Position numbers and translations under genes: made by a program. Positions 8,643 to 18,114 of a stretch of DNA of 52,040 bases are shown here, one piece after another (within the stretch, counting starts at the first letter, position 1; each line of letters opens with the position of its first letter). The DNA is from Dokdonella immobilis. GTDB lineage: Bacteria; Pseudomonadota; Gammaproteobacteria; Xanthomonadales; Rhodanobacteraceae. The stretch is from contig NZ_FOVF01000032.1 in assembly GCF_900115085.1 (NCBI RefSeq), forward strand, positions 1 through 52,040. The letters run 5' to 3'. The notes under the pieces were generated by a model, which saw nothing but the letters and a program-made list of their open reading frames with translations, searched no databases and had not been told where the DNA came from.

Positions 8643-9824
8643 ATGCCGATGCCGCATTTCAATCATATCCGCCTGCTGCGCTACGCCAGTCTGTTCACCT
8701 ACGCCTGCGTGGGTATTCCGCTGCTGCAGTACGAGACGGTCGTCGCCGAAATGCTCGAGCGGGCCCGACCGGCCTATTTCTATGACCTCTGGCTGGGTTG
8801 TTATCTGGCCTTTGGTCTGGTCTTCTGGTTCCTGACCCACGACATGGGCGCGCGCAATCCGTCCGGCTTGCGCAGGCTGGTCCAGATCGCACTGCTGGTC
8901 CTGCTCAACCTGCTTGCGATCGCGGTCGGCTGGCTCAGCCAGAGTGGCCTTTGCGCCTTGCTGCTCGTGGTGGTTTCGGTCGCCTTGCCCTGGATCCTCA
9001 ATCTCCACGTCGGCGTCACCTGGATGGTGCTGCAGAATTTCTCCCTGCTGCCACTGTTTGCCAGCTGGCCCACCTACTCGCTGAGCCTGGCTGCATGGCA
9101 GGCCACCATGTACCTGGGCATTTCGACGACCACGTTCGTCACGTCCCTGATCGCCAAGCAGCAGGCCGAGGCGCGCGAGGACCAGCGCAGGTTGAATGCC
9201 GAATTGCGTGCAACGCGAGCCCTGCTTGCCGAATCGAGTCGGCTGGGCGAGCGCATGCGCATTTCGCGCGAACTGCACGATCTGGTCGGACACCACCTGA
9301 CCGCGCTCAGCCTCAACCTCGAGGTTGCCAGCCATCTGGTCAGCGGCCAGGCCCACGAACATGTCCGCCAGGCCCAGTCGGTGGCGCGCTTGCTGCTGTC
9401 CGATGTGCGCGAGGTGGTCAGCCAGTTGCGCGAGGATGACAGCATCGACCTGACCGATGCGCTGAACACGCTCATCGAGGGCGTTCCGGGCCTGCGCATC
9501 CACCTGGAACTGCCTCCGCGTTTCACGATCGACGATCCACGCCGGGCCCAGCTGCTGTTGCGTTGCGCCCAGGAGATCATCACCAATGCGGTCCGCCACG
9601 CCAATGCCAGCAACCTGTGGTTGTCGTTCGAGCGGACGCCGGATCGCAGGCTGGCCATTCACGCACGCGACGACGGCCGCGGCGCCATCCAGCTGCGTCA
9701 CGGCAACGGCCTGACCGGCATGCGCGAGCGTCTTTCGCAGTTTGGCGGCCAACTCGATATCGTTACTGCCAAGGATCAGGGCTTTTCGCTCGATGCCTGG
9801 CTGCCAATGGAGGCAACCCGATGA
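8643..9824 (+). CDS. Membrane sensor histidine kinase, DesK/NarL type
   Basis: The 393-residue protein begins with about four to six hydrophobic segments (roughly residues 12-165) and no large periplasmic loop, suggesting membrane-embedded sensing. A HisKA_3 dimerisation domain follows with RMRISRELHDLVGHH; the phospho-accepting histidine is H212. The ATPase domain has EIITNAVRHANA (N box, N315), DDGRG and GNGLTGMRER. It phosphorylates the response regulator encoded immediately downstream, whose ATG overlaps this gene's stop codon (ATGA). The signal is unknown. The DesK similarity (membrane fluidity sensing) is only one possibility. Confidence 0.93.
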   Translation: MPMPHFNHIRLLRYASLFTYACVGIPLLQYETVVAEMLERARPAYFYDLWLGCYLAFGLVFWFLTHDMGARNPSGLRRLVQIALLVLLNLLAIAVGWLSQSGLCALLLVVVSVALPWILNLHVGVTWMVLQNFSLLPLFASWPTYSLSLAAWQATMYLGISTTTFVTSLIAKQQAEAREDQRRLNAELRATRALLAESSRLGERMRISRELHDLVGHHLTALSLNLEVASHLVSGQAHEHVRQAQSVARLLLSDVREVVSQLREDDSIDLTDALNTLIEGVPGLRIHLELPPRFTIDDPRRAQLLLRCAQEIITNAVRHANASNLWLSFERTPDRRLAIHARDDGRGAIQLRHGNGLTGMRERLSQFGGQLDIVTAKDQGFSLDAWLPMEATR

Positions 9825-10462
9825 TTTCCGTATGCCTTGTCGATGATCAGACCCTGGTGCGCCAGGGCATACGATCATTGCTGGAGTTGTCCGATTCGAT
9901 CCGGGTCGTCGCCGAAGCGATAGACGGAGCGCAGGCCGTGCAGATGATCCCCGAGGTAGCGCCCGACGTGGTGCTGCTGGACATGCGCATGCCGGGGATG
10001 TCGGGGCTCGATGTGCTGAATGCGCTCAATGCCGCTGGAAAATTGCCACCGACCATCATCCTGACCACCTTTGACGACGAGCAACTCGTCCTGGCCGGGC
10101 TCAAGGCCGGGGCCAGGGGCTATCTGCTCAAGGATGTTTCCCTGGACCAGCTCGTCGATGCGGTCAAGGTGGTTGCGGACGGGGGTTCCCTGGTCGCGCC
10201 AATGGTCACCCAGCGGCTTCTGTCCGGCCTCGAGCGCATGCAGAATGATTTCACCAGTCTCGATCGACCGGATCCCCTGACCGAGCGGGAAACCGAGATC
10301 CTGCGCCTCATGGCCGGCGGCTACAGCAACAAGGAAATCGCCAACTCGCTCGGAGTGGCGGAGGGGACGGTCAAGAACCACGTGTCCAATATTCTCTCGA
10401 AATTGGGTGTCCGTGACCGTACACGCGCCGTTTTGAAGGCATTTGAGCTCGGAATCGTCTGA
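9821..10462 (+). CDS. LuxR/NarL-family response regulator
   Basis: The 213-residue protein has a receiver domain (1-120) with the acidic pair D8/D9, phospho-acceptor D54 (VVLLDMRMPG) and the conserved lysine in GYLLKDV. A C-terminal LuxR-type helix-turn-helix follows (LTERETEILRLMAGGYSNKEIA, then EGTVKNHVSNIL). It is translationally coupled to the kinase gene (ATGA overlap), so the two form a cognate pair. Longer upstream starts in this frame would run through the kinase gene and are not credible. The target genes cannot be read from the window. Confidence 0.95.
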   Translation: MISVCLVDDQTLVRQGIRSLLELSDSIRVVAEAIDGAQAVQMIPEVAPDVVLLDMRMPGMSGLDVLNALNAAGKLPPTIILTTFDDEQLVLAGLKAGARGYLLKDVSLDQLVDAVKVVADGGSLVAPMVTQRLLSGLERMQNDFTSLDRPDPLTERETEILRLMAGGYSNKEIANSLGVAEGTVKNHVSNILSKLGVRDRTRAVLKAFELGIV

Positions 10463-10672
10463 TTGGCGCCGATTTCAGGCCCTTGGCCGGGCCCGCTCCG
10501 GTCGTAGCCATTGCGGCCCGGAGTCAAGTAACATGCCGGTTCTGAGCCACACGGGTCCGGGAGGATCCTCCTGTGGGTATCAACACGTCGGGCCAAGCGA
10601 TCCTTCGCCAGCGGGCAGGGTTCGGCTGGGGAAGATGCGCCGGCGATCAATCAAGTCCTGGAGAGGTCCGGA

Positions 10673-11821
10673 ATGACGCGTGTTCTTGAATTGCTGGTTT
10701 CCCTGCTGATCGTCGCCGTACTGATCGTCGTGGTTGGCGTGTTGCTGCCGAGTCACGGCCACGTCGAGCGATCGGTCGAAGTATCCAGCCCGCTTCGCCA
10801 GATATACGATTCGGTGAATACGCTGCGCCGGTTCCCGGAATGGTCGCCCGAGCGCCGCCTCGACCCACAGCTGCACATGGAATATTCCGGCCCGCGCACG
10901 GGCGTCGGCGCCTCCGTGAACTACTCCGGTAACGAGACCGTGGGCAAGGGCAGTCTGACCATCGCCGCCAGCGATGAGGACAGCCAGGTCAAGATGGACA
11001 TCACCAACGACTTCGCCGGCGAGAACAAGACCTACACGATCACGCTGAAACCGTCGGAAAGCGGAAAGACCACGCGAATCAACTGGGCCTACGACGTCGA
11101 CTACGGCTGGAACCTGATGTGGCGCTATGCCGGGCTCTACATCCACGGCAAACCCGATGCGACCATCCAGACTGCCGTCGCGAACATGGCCAACATGCTC
11201 GCTTCGTTTCCGAACGTGGATTACAAGGATCAGGACATCCAGGTCGCCGAAGTGACCGGTGTGCCGGTTCTCGTCCTGTCGACCAAGGCGCCGCGCACGC
11301 TCGACGAAGTTGCGGAGGCGACCTCCCAGGCCGTTGCCAGGATCGAAGCGGTCATGAAGAAGGCTGGCCTGAACCAGGCGGGGCCGGTGCGCACGGTCAC
11401 CACCAACTGGGGGGACGACAACTACGTCTTCGACGTATCGATCCCGGTTGATTCGACGACCTTCACGCTGGACGGGAACACCTACGAGATCACCGTTCCT
11501 GCGGTTTCCGACCTGGTCGATGACGTTACCACCGAGGATGCCCCGCGTGAGCTGAAGACCGGCGATCATGACGAGGATGGATACCTGATCATCGAAGACG
11601 GCGTGCGCGCAAAGATCAGCTACAGCGGTCTGGCCCTGGTCACCGAGTACACCGGCAGCCCTGCCGCGCTGCCTCTGCTGCGATTGCAGGAAAAGGCCTT
11701 CGCGGAAACCCACGGCTACCTGTACAGCGAGATGAATGGCGGACGATTCTGGGACGAGGCGACCGCCACCGACGAGGATGGAACCCAGACCTTCAAGGTT
11801 ACCCTCCCGGTCGAGCCCTGA
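10673..11821 (+). CDS. Membrane-anchored SRPBCC domain fused to a GyrI-like effector-binding domain
   Basis: The 382-residue protein starts with a single membrane helix (residues 6-27) and no cleavable-site pattern. An SRPBCC (START-like) region follows (about 33-175: HVERSVEVSSPLRQIYDSV, FPEWSP). The second half (about 190-382) has a GyrI-like/AraC effector-binding character, with VTGVPVLVLSTKAPR and the C-terminal LPLLRLQEKAFAETHGY. Both folds bind small hydrophobic ligands. A GGAGAGG Shine-Dalgarno six bases upstream fixes the ATG at 10673. No enzyme activity can be assigned. It stands alone, with a strong terminator after it and 210 bases of non-coding sequence before it. Confidence 0.8.
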   Translation: MTRVLELLVSLLIVAVLIVVVGVLLPSHGHVERSVEVSSPLRQIYDSVNTLRRFPEWSPERRLDPQLHMEYSGPRTGVGASVNYSGNETVGKGSLTIAASDEDSQVKMDITNDFAGENKTYTITLKPSESGKTTRINWAYDVDYGWNLMWRYAGLYIHGKPDATIQTAVANMANMLASFPNVDYKDQDIQVAEVTGVPVLVLSTKAPRTLDEVAEATSQAVARIEAVMKKAGLNQAGPVRTVTTNWGDDNYVFDVSIPVDSTTFTLDGNTYEITVPAVSDLVDDVTTEDAPRELKTGDHDEDGYLIIEDGVRAKISYSGLALVTEYTGSPAALPLLRLQEKAFAETHGYLYSEMNGGRFWDEATATDEDGTQTFKVTLPVEP

Positions 11822-11847
11822 TTGCCAGACCGCTCCGAGCCGAAATG

Positions 11848-11877
11848 AAAAGCGGGCCGAATGGCCCGCTTTTTTTT
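11848..11877 (+). terminator. Rho-independent terminator
   Basis: The stem AAAAGCGGGCC / GGCCCGCTTTT with a GAAT loop and a run of eight T forms a textbook intrinsic terminator 26 bases after the stop codon of the SRPBCC-GyrI gene. Confidence 0.92.
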
Positions 11878-11962
11878 CGAGCGCAGGCTGGCGAATCCAT
11901 GGTCGGCGTTGCAGTCGGACTCCCTCCTGCCTGGTTGGCCTATCCGCCTGCGGTCAGGGCCT

Positions 11963-12469
11963 TCAATTGGAGTCTTCGTAGTCGACTCGCGTGATCACGC
12001 ATGAGCGGATTCCGTTCGGCGTCTGGACTTCGAACTCGTCATCGGCGCGTTTGCCGAGCGCGGCCCGCGCAAACGGCGAATCGATGCTTATCCAGCCATG
12101 GTCCGCGTGCGTTTCATCGGCGCCCACGATTCGGTAACGATGTTCGCTGCCGTCGGCATCCTCGACGGCGAACCACGCGCCGAAATAGATTGCGGAGCCG
12201 TCCCCGGGCCGCCCCTCGGCAACCCGCAGGGAAGGGATGCGCTTGCTCAGGTAGCGTACCCTGCGGTCGATTTCGGCCAGTTGCTTCTTGCGGTAGATGT
12301 ACTCTGCATTTTCCGAGCGATCGCCTTCAGCGGCCGCGGCGGTAATGGCCGCCACGACTTCGGGACGCCGCACCGTCCAGAGCTCGTTGAGTTCTTCCTG
12401 AAGTGTGCGCAGGCCCGCGGCGGTAACCAGATTGGTCGATGCCGCGACCGGCGCACGCCAGCGGCTCAT
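11963..12469 (-). CDS. greB: Transcription elongation factor GreB
   Basis: The 168-residue protein has the N-terminal coiled coil ([12 protein letters not shown]...RPEVVAAI) with the acidic tip [14 protein letters not shown] that reaches into the RNA polymerase secondary channel. The C-terminal FKBP-like domain contains [21 protein letters not shown]. GreB stimulates cleavage of backtracked RNA. The YIYRKKQL signature favours GreB over GreA. The start ATG at 12469 has GGAG nine bases upstream. The 178-bp spacer before the next minus-strand gene probably holds its promoter. Confidence 0.93.
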   Translation of the reverse strand: MSRWRAPVAASTNLVTAAGLRTLQEELNELWTVRRPEVVAAITAAAAEGDRSENAEYIYRKKQLAEIDRRVRYLSKRIPSLRVAEGRPGDGSAIYFGAWFAVEDADGSEHRYRIVGADETHADHGWISIDSPFARAALGKRADDEFEVQTPNGIRSCVITRVDYEDSN

Positions 12470-12647
12470 CCGGTTCGAGCTCCATTCTGGCGAGACGTGC
12501 AGGAACCCCCGGCCAATGCTTCCCGGGTCTTCCGTGGCGATGCCGGGTTGTTCGTCATCGTCATGGCATCGCTACGCCTCTTCCCGACGCCTTGCCTTGC
12601 GCGGAAATCCATCTACGAAGTATTCGCGCCATCTGCGGGCCACCCCA

Positions 12648-14147
12648 TTAGCGTCCCTTGAAGATTCCCCCGAGGACGCCGCGCATGATCGACCGGCTGA
12701 TCTGGCTGCCGGCATTCCGGGCTGCGGACTTCGCCAGCGCCTCGATCATGCCCTGTCGGCGACCGGTGCCGAACAGCATGCCGCTGACCTTGTCCATGAG
12801 TCCACCGCCATTCGGCTTCGCGGCGGGCTGAACCGGCGCTCCGCCGGCCGGCGCCACGGGGGCTTGCGCGGCAGTCTCCTCGGTACGCGCAGCGAGCTTC
12901 TCGAAGGCCGATTCGCGATCGACGATCGTGTCGTACTTGCTGCCAAAGGGCGAGCGCGAACGGATCGCAGCCCGTTCCTCATCGGTAATCGTGCCGATCC
13001 GGCAGCCGGGCGATGCGATCAGGCTGCGTTGAACAGGCAACGGGACGCCGCCATCCTGAAGCGTCGTCACGAGCGCTTCGCCGACCCCGAGCTGGGTAAT
13101 CGTGGCGACGACATCGACCTTGGGGTTGGGCGGAAAGGTCTCCGCGGCCGCGCGCACGGCCTTCTGGTCGCGGGGGGTGAAGGCCCGCAGGGCATGTTGG
13201 ATGCGATTGCCCATCTGCCCGAGCACGACCTGGGGAACATCGTCGGGATTCTGCGAACAAAAATAGACGCCGACACCCTTCGAGCGGATCAAGCGGACCA
13301 CCTGCTCGATGCGCTGCACCAGGGCGGGCGGGGCGTCGTCGAACAGCAGATGGGCCTCGTCGAAGAAAAATACCAGCTTCGGCTTGTCGAGATCGCCCGC
13401 TTCGGGCAGGTTCTCGAACAACTCGGAAAGCATCCAGAGCAGGAAGGTCGAATAGAGCTTGGGCTTGAGGATCAACTGGTCGGCGGCGAGGACGCTGATG
13501 ATGCCGCGTCCGGACATGTCCTGACGCATGAAATCGGCCAGATCGAGCGCGGGCTCGCCGAAGAAATGATCGGCACCCGACTCTTCCAGTGAGAGCAGCG
13601 CGCGCTGGATCGCGGCCAGCGAAGCGGTACTCATCAGTCCGTACTGCTTCGAAATGACCTTGGCATTTTCCGCAGCGAAGTTCAGCATCGACCGCAGATC
13701 CTTCAGATCCAGCAGCAGCAAGCCTTCCTCGTCGGCGCAGCGGAAGACGACCTCCAGCACGCCTTGCTGGGTATCGTTGAGTTCGAGCAGGCGGCCAAGC
13801 AGGTGTGGCCCCATCTCGGAAATCGTGGCCCGGATCGGATGCCCCAGCTTTCCGTAGATATCCCAGAAAACGACCGGATTGGCGTTCGGACTCCAGTCGA
13901 CACCGAGCTTGTCGATGCGGGCCTTGAGCCGGTCGCTCATCACTCCTGCCTGGCACAGGCCGGCCAGGTCGCCCTTGACGTCGGCCAGGAAGACCGGCAC
14001 GCCGAGTTTCGAAAATCCCTCCGCCAGCAACATCAGGCTGACCGATTTTCCGGTGCCGGTGGCGCCAGCAATCATGCCGTGGCGGTTTGCGTAGCGGGCG
14101 TGCAGCCAGACCGCCTCGTCGCTCTTGCCGATCAGGATATCGTTCAC
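12648..14147 (-). CDS. DUF853 (YjgR/HerA-like) ATPase
   Basis: The 499-residue protein has Walker A GATGTGKS (about residues 28-35), Walker B in LVFFFDEAHLLF, and the long C-terminal region typical of the DUF853 family of HerA/FtsK-like P-loop ATPases. A low-complexity Ala/Pro insert precedes the last helix. The cellular role of YjgR is not established; members are predicted cytosolic DNA-translocase-like ATPases. The start codon is GTG at 14147, supported by AGGAG seven bases upstream. It diverges from the lytic transglycosylase gene across a 123-bp spacer that should contain both promoters. Confidence 0.9.
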   Translation of the reverse strand: MNDILIGKSDEAVWLHARYANRHGMIAGATGTGKSVSLMLLAEGFSKLGVPVFLADVKGDLAGLCQAGVMSDRLKARIDKLGVDWSPNANPVVFWDIYGKLGHPIRATISEMGPHLLGRLLELNDTQQGVLEVVFRCADEEGLLLLDLKDLRSMLNFAAENAKVISKQYGLMSTASLAAIQRALLSLEESGADHFFGEPALDLADFMRQDMSGRGIISVLAADQLILKPKLYSTFLLWMLSELFENLPEAGDLDKPKLVFFFDEAHLLFDDAPPALVQRIEQVVRLIRSKGVGVYFCSQNPDDVPQVVLGQMGNRIQHALRAFTPRDQKAVRAAAETFPPNPKVDVVATITQLGVGEALVTTLQDGGVPLPVQRSLIASPGCRIGTITDEERAAIRSRSPFGSKYDTIVDRESAFEKLAARTEETAAQAPVAPAGGAPVQPAAKPNGGGLMDKVSGMLFGTGRRQGMIEALAKSAARNAGSQISRSIMRGVLGGIFKGR

Positions 14148-14270
14148 CGGTGGACTCCTAGGGTTTCAAGGCCGGAATGCGGATCCGATTGTAGTCGACG
14201 CATGGGCCTTCGTTGCCGCGGACGCATCGGGTCGGTTACCGTGCGCGCACTGCCAGGCGGAAATCTACTG

Positions 14271-15770
14271 ATGTCCAGGACTCGTCGCATTCCCTTCGTT
14301 GTCGTGCTGCTGGCGCTCGGTGCCTGTGCCGGCGTGGCTCCGTCGGGCCGGTCTCCTGCATCCACCAAGGTCGACGAAGAAGCCGTCAATGCGCTGTACG
14401 CGGAACTGGACCGGGGTAGCCAGCGGTTCGAGGCCGGCCTCGAGCTCGCGCGCGGCGGCGATTCCGGACGGGCGCAGTCCGAAACCCAGGCTGCGCTCGA
14501 TGCCATTCAGTCGAATGCAGTTCGTTGCACGACGATTCCCGGATGCGATGCAAGCCGCTTCGTCTCGGCCTACGACCGGCTGCTACGCCTGGGCTTGCAG
14601 GTGCCGGTCGTTGATGGCGACAGCGAGCAGGATGCTGCCATCGAGGACGTCCCGGAAGTGGGCAGCGAAGATTCGCCGGTCGTGGCCAGCCTGCCGGCGA
14701 TGGAGCGCACGATTACCCTGCTCAACGGACGCGAACTGGCGGATATCCTGACCATCAACGATCCGGTCAAGGCCGCACTCGAACAATGGCTGACCCAGTA
14801 CCGCCCCAATCTGATGACGGCGTACGTGAATTACGAATACATGCGCTACCGGATGTGGCCGGAATACCATCAGGCAGGCCTGCCCGAGGCCCTGCTGTTC
14901 GGCATGCTGGCCAAGGAATCCGGGGGGCGCGTTCATGCCGTCTCGCGAGCCGGAGCCTCTGGCCCTCTGCAGTTCATGTACGCGACCGGGCTGCGCTTTG
15001 GCCTCAGTGCCAGGGACGGATTCGACCAGCGATTCGACCCCGCCCTTTCCGCGCGCGCCAATGCCGCCTACATCAATGAGCAACTCGCGATCTTTAATGG
15101 CAATCTCGAGCTGGTCATCGCCGCCTACAATGGCGGCGAGGGCCGCATTCGCCGTCTCGCCGCGCGCGGGGGCAGCACCAGCTTCTGGGATCCGGCTGTG
15201 TATTCCATCCTGCCGGATGAGACCCGCGACTACGTGCCGATGGTTCTCGCTGCGGCCTGGCTGTTTCTCCACCCGGAACGCTACAACCTCGAATTCCCGA
15301 AGATCGACGGTAAACCCGGCAGCATCCAATTGGCGAATTCGGCATCGCTGGCCGAACTTTCGGTTTGCTTCGGCAGCGAAGGCGGCATGTATGACGGCTG
15401 GTTCCGGACCCTGAGAAATCTCAATCCAGCTCTTGACCCACAGTTGAAGTTGACGCCAGGCACGCGTCTCGAGGTGCCGGTGGTGCTGGAGGCCGCTTAT
15501 GAAGGTTTATGCGCGGGTGGTCAATGGGCCCAGCTGGCCGGGGAATTGAATGCGGCGACGCAGGCGACCCGGCCGAGCCGGCCGGCGCCGTCGAACAGAA
15601 GCACGGCGTCCTCCTATACGGTCAGGCGGGGCGACAATCTCGCGGCGATCGCGCGCCGCAGCGGCTGCAAGCACCTGCGCGAAATCGCCGAATTGAATGG
15701 TATCCACGGCCCCCAGTACCGGATCCGGGCTGGGCAGCGGCTGCGCATGCCGGCCTGTTCGCGGCGCTGA
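14271..15770 (+). CDS. Lytic transglycosylase lipoprotein with C-terminal LysM (MltD-like)
   Basis: The 499-residue protein has a lipoprotein signal (MSRTRRIPFVVVLLALGACA; lipobox LGAC, Cys near residue 19). The SLT domain carries the catalytic Glu in LAKESGG (E216), then SGPLQFMYATG and VIAAYNGGEGRI, as in family-1 transglycosylases. A single LysM follows near the C-terminus (SYTVRRGDNLAAIARRSG). It cleaves peptidoglycan glycan strands to 1,6-anhydromuramyl ends at the outer-membrane inner face. The frame is open far upstream, but 14271 is chosen because it gives the lipobox and has AGGCGGA upstream. MltD usually has more LysM repeats; only one is seen here. Confidence 0.9.
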   Translation: MSRTRRIPFVVVLLALGACAGVAPSGRSPASTKVDEEAVNALYAELDRGSQRFEAGLELARGGDSGRAQSETQAALDAIQSNAVRCTTIPGCDASRFVSAYDRLLRLGLQVPVVDGDSEQDAAIEDVPEVGSEDSPVVASLPAMERTITLLNGRELADILTINDPVKAALEQWLTQYRPNLMTAYVNYEYMRYRMWPEYHQAGLPEALLFGMLAKESGGRVHAVSRAGASGPLQFMYATGLRFGLSARDGFDQRFDPALSARANAAYINEQLAIFNGNLELVIAAYNGGEGRIRRLAARGGSTSFWDPAVYSILPDETRDYVPMVLAAAWLFLHPERYNLEFPKIDGKPGSIQLANSASLAELSVCFGSEGGMYDGWFRTLRNLNPALDPQLKLTPGTRLEVPVVLEAAYEGLCAGGQWAQLAGELNAATQATRPSRPAPSNRSTASSYTVRRGDNLAAIARRSGCKHLREIAELNGIHGPQYRIRAGQRLRMPACSRR

Positions 15771-15784
15771 AGACGTGCAGGTCG

Positions 15785-15825
15785 GACACAAAAAAAGCGC
15801 AGACCCGCTGCGCTTTTCTTGTGTC
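15785..15825. terminator. Bidirectional terminator between convergent genes
   Basis: The arms GACACAAAAAAAGCGCAG and CTGCGCTTTTCTTGTGTC pair over 17 of 18 positions around an ACCCG loop. A-rich and T-rich flanks on both sides let it terminate the transglycosylase gene (plus) and the hypothetical gene at 15860 (minus). Confidence 0.88.
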
Positions 15826-15859
15826 CTGAAGCATCAGCCTCAGGTGGAGTTTCGACGAT

Positions 15860-16297
15860 TCAGGCGGCTTGCGGGTGGTTGGCCAGCAACTGCGACATTT
15901 CCTTGGCCGGCACCGATTCCTTCAGGGTGCGCAGGGTGCGCATGACCAGGCGGTGCAGCTCACGCTGATCGGCATACGGCGAATCCTTGGTCTCGTGAAA
16001 GGTCACTGTGAGCCACAGCGCCACGCCGCGCATGCGCACCTGCAGGCTGTCCGATTTCATCCGCTCGAAACCGATCGAGGTGCCGCTGCCCCAAGGCGAG
16101 TACTTCTCATCGGGTGGCGTCGCGTAAAGGTGCGGGAATTCGCTCTTGGCGGCATTCGAGAACTCGCGCATCGCAAGTGCAGCCAGTTGCCTCCGCGCGC
16201 TCGGATTGAGCTGCTCCAGAGCCTTTTCGATTTCCTTGAACTGGCGTCGGAGCTGCATTCCGCGAGTAAGAGCGATCAAGCGGGTTATCAATTGCAT
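15860..16297 (-). CDS. Hypothetical conserved protein, 145 aa
   Basis: I do not recognise this protein. It is 145 residues, without signal peptide or membrane helix. The N-terminal half is helical and basic (LRRQFKEIEKALEQL, SARRQLAALAMREF). The middle has SEFPHLYATPPDEKYSPWGSG, and the C-terminal half reads like beta strands then helix (VALWLTVTFHETKDS, ELHRLVMRTLRTLKESVP). The start ATG at 16297 has a strong GGGGGAG ribosome site about seven bases upstream, so it is very likely expressed. It lies downstream of psd on the same strand with an 87-bp gap, and faces the lytic transglycosylase gene across a bidirectional terminator. Confidence 0.75.
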   Translation of the reverse strand: MQLITRLIALTRGMQLRRQFKEIEKALEQLNPSARRQLAALAMREFSNAAKSEFPHLYATPPDEKYSPWGSGTSIGFERMKSDSLQVRMRGVALWLTVTFHETKDSPYADQRELHRLVMRTLRTLKESVPAKEMSQLLANHPQAA

Positions 16298-16384
16298 CGG
16301 AGCTCCCCCTGAAAAATCGTACGCCGCGGTTTTGACGCGGAATGTAATGATGTGACAATTCTAGTCCGATTTCCCGGGATAAAG

Positions 16385-17278
16385 CTATCCCGCAGTCACG
16401 CTTTTTTGACCGGTTTCACGAAAAGTTGCCGATTCGCGACGGTGACCGATGCGTTGCCCGACCCGCACCGGCTGCTCCGGAAGCAGTCCAGCGTCCAGCA
16501 CGGGTCCGCCAGCCGGCAACAACAGGATGACCGTGGAACCCATGTTGAAGCGCCCCATCTCGGCGCCCCGGTCCAGGGCGATGGACGGCTCGCGCCATTC
16601 GGTCGTGCTGATCCGGCCGGCATACGGGGGTATCTCTAGTCCGCCCCAGACCGTGGAGACGCTCGACACGAGCAAGGCGCCAACCAGGACCATTGAAAAG
16701 GGCCCGTCTTCGCCCTCGAAGTGGCAAACCAGGCGTTCATTGCGTGCAAACAGACGTGGAATGGACTGCACGGCGAGCGGCGCCACACTGAAAATCCGTC
16801 CCGGGACATGGCGGGTCGCCACCAGGGTGCCGGCCAGCGGCATGTGCACGCGATGGTAGTCGCGCGGCGACAGGTACACGGTGACGAAGCGTCCGTCCCG
16901 GTACGGCTCGGCGGCCGCGCTGTCGGCAAGCAGTTCCGCTGCACTGAAGGACTGCCCCTTGGCCTGGAAGATGCGTCCGTCGCTGACCGGGCCGGCCTGG
17001 CTGATGCGCCCGTCCGCGGGACACACCAGGGATTCCGGATCGGGGTCCAGCGGACGGGCGCCGGGCTTCAACTGCCGCGTGAAGAACGCATTGAAATGCG
17101 GAAAGGCCGCTATATCGGGCTCCAGCGCCTCGCCCAGGTCGACACCGAAGCGCCGGGTCACCTGGCGGATCAGGAAATTCTTCCACGGTACCCAGGTCCA
17201 GCGCGTGGCATGAAAAACGATGCGCGAGAGGAACCGGTGCGGCAACAGGTACTGGATGAGAATCGAGGGTGGCATCAT
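16385..17278 (-). CDS. psd: Phosphatidylserine decarboxylase proenzyme
   Basis: The 297-residue protein decarboxylates phosphatidylserine to phosphatidylethanolamine at the inner membrane. The self-cleavage triad is visible: Asp in CPADGRIS (D89), His in RDYHRVHMP (H142/H145) and Ser in FNMGSTVILLLP (S248). Cleavage between G247 and S248 gives a large beta chain and a small alpha chain with the pyruvoyl group. The site is MGST where E. coli has LGST; that variant is tolerated in relatives. The length matches the family. The ATG at 17278 overlaps the upstream SCO1 gene's stop codon (ATGA), so the two are translationally coupled. Confidence 0.95.
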   Translation of the reverse strand: MMPPSILIQYLLPHRFLSRIVFHATRWTWVPWKNFLIRQVTRRFGVDLGEALEPDIAAFPHFNAFFTRQLKPGARPLDPDPESLVCPADGRISQAGPVSDGRIFQAKGQSFSAAELLADSAAAEPYRDGRFVTVYLSPRDYHRVHMPLAGTLVATRHVPGRIFSVAPLAVQSIPRLFARNERLVCHFEGEDGPFSMVLVGALLVSSVSTVWGGLEIPPYAGRISTTEWREPSIALDRGAEMGRFNMGSTVILLLPAGGPVLDAGLLPEQPVRVGQRIGHRRESATFRETGQKSVTAG

Positions 17279-17916
17279 CGTGACCCGGTCAGGGCGAGGA
17301 TGTCGGCACTGACGGGGCCGGGCTCGAAGGGTGGGCGAAACAGGCCGGCGCGACGCCCCTGGGGGTCGATGATCACGGCGGAGGCACTGTGATCCACACT
17401 GTAGCCGCCGGATTCATCGGGAATGCGCGCATAGACCAGGCCCAGCGAGCGCGTCAGTCGGGTGAGCTGGTCGTCCGTTCCGGTGGCGGCGAGGAAGTCC
17501 TCGTTGAAGAAGCCGACGTAGCGTGACAACTGCTCGGGTGTGTCGCGCTGCGGGTCGACAGAGACGAACAGGAATTGCACCTGGTCGGTCTTGCCTTGCG
17601 AAGCCAACCGAGTCCAGACCTGCTTGAACGCGGCCAGCGTGGTCGGACAGATGTCCGGGCAATGGGTGAAGCCGAAGAACGCAATGGTCCAGTGGCCGCG
17701 CAGGTCCGATTCGGTCAGCGCCTGACCATCCGCCCGGCGAAGCGTGAATGGGCCGATCGGCTGCGGCGCGGGGTACATGATCGCAGTCGCCACGACCGGC
17801 GGCGCAGGCGGACCGATCCGGCGTGACCCCGCCCACAAGCCGAGGGCGAGGGCGACTGCTGCAATGATGATGAGGGGGGTGGCGCCGATTCGGCCGCGCG
17901 AACGAGTGAGCTTCAT
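17275..17916 (-). CDS. SCO1/SenC/PrrC copper chaperone
   Basis: The 213-residue protein has an N-terminal membrane anchor (residues 13-30) and a periplasmic thioredoxin-like domain. It carries the copper-binding motif FTHCPDICPTT (C86, C90) and the later histidine in YSVDHSASAV (H176). SCO proteins deliver copper to the CuA site of cytochrome c oxidase or reduce its cysteines. No oxidase genes are nearby. The start at 17916 has GGAGG only one base upstream, which is unusually close; an alternative start at 17973 adds 19 basic residues. It is coupled to psd by a 4-base overlap. Confidence 0.93.
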   Translation of the reverse strand: MKLTRSRGRIGATPLIIIAAVALALGLWAGSRRIGPPAPPVVATAIMYPAPQPIGPFTLRRADGQALTESDLRGHWTIAFFGFTHCPDICPTTLAAFKQVWTRLASQGKTDQVQFLFVSVDPQRDTPEQLSRYVGFFNEDFLAATGTDDQLTRLTRSLGLVYARIPDESGGYSVDHSASAVIIDPQGRRAGLFRPPFEPGPVSADILALTGSR

Positions 17917-18114
17917 GCCTCCAGTATAGCGTCGGGCGGACCTTTCACGAGCCAGGCTGCGACGTTGCATCAAGCATTCGCGCGTGGCTGCGCCATGGTC
18001 TGTACCGCTGCCGGGGACGACAGAACGGCCGGGAGAAGCCCGATCGTTGCGGCTGGCTGGCTGGATATCGGGTATCCCGGCTTATACTTCGCGGCCGCGC
18101 CAAGAATACGAGCC

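Noticed and set aside
16375-16392. Terminator at the psd stop codon (CGGGATA / TATCCCG)
   Set aside because: The stem includes the stop codon and no T-run follows on the minus strand; too weak to call.
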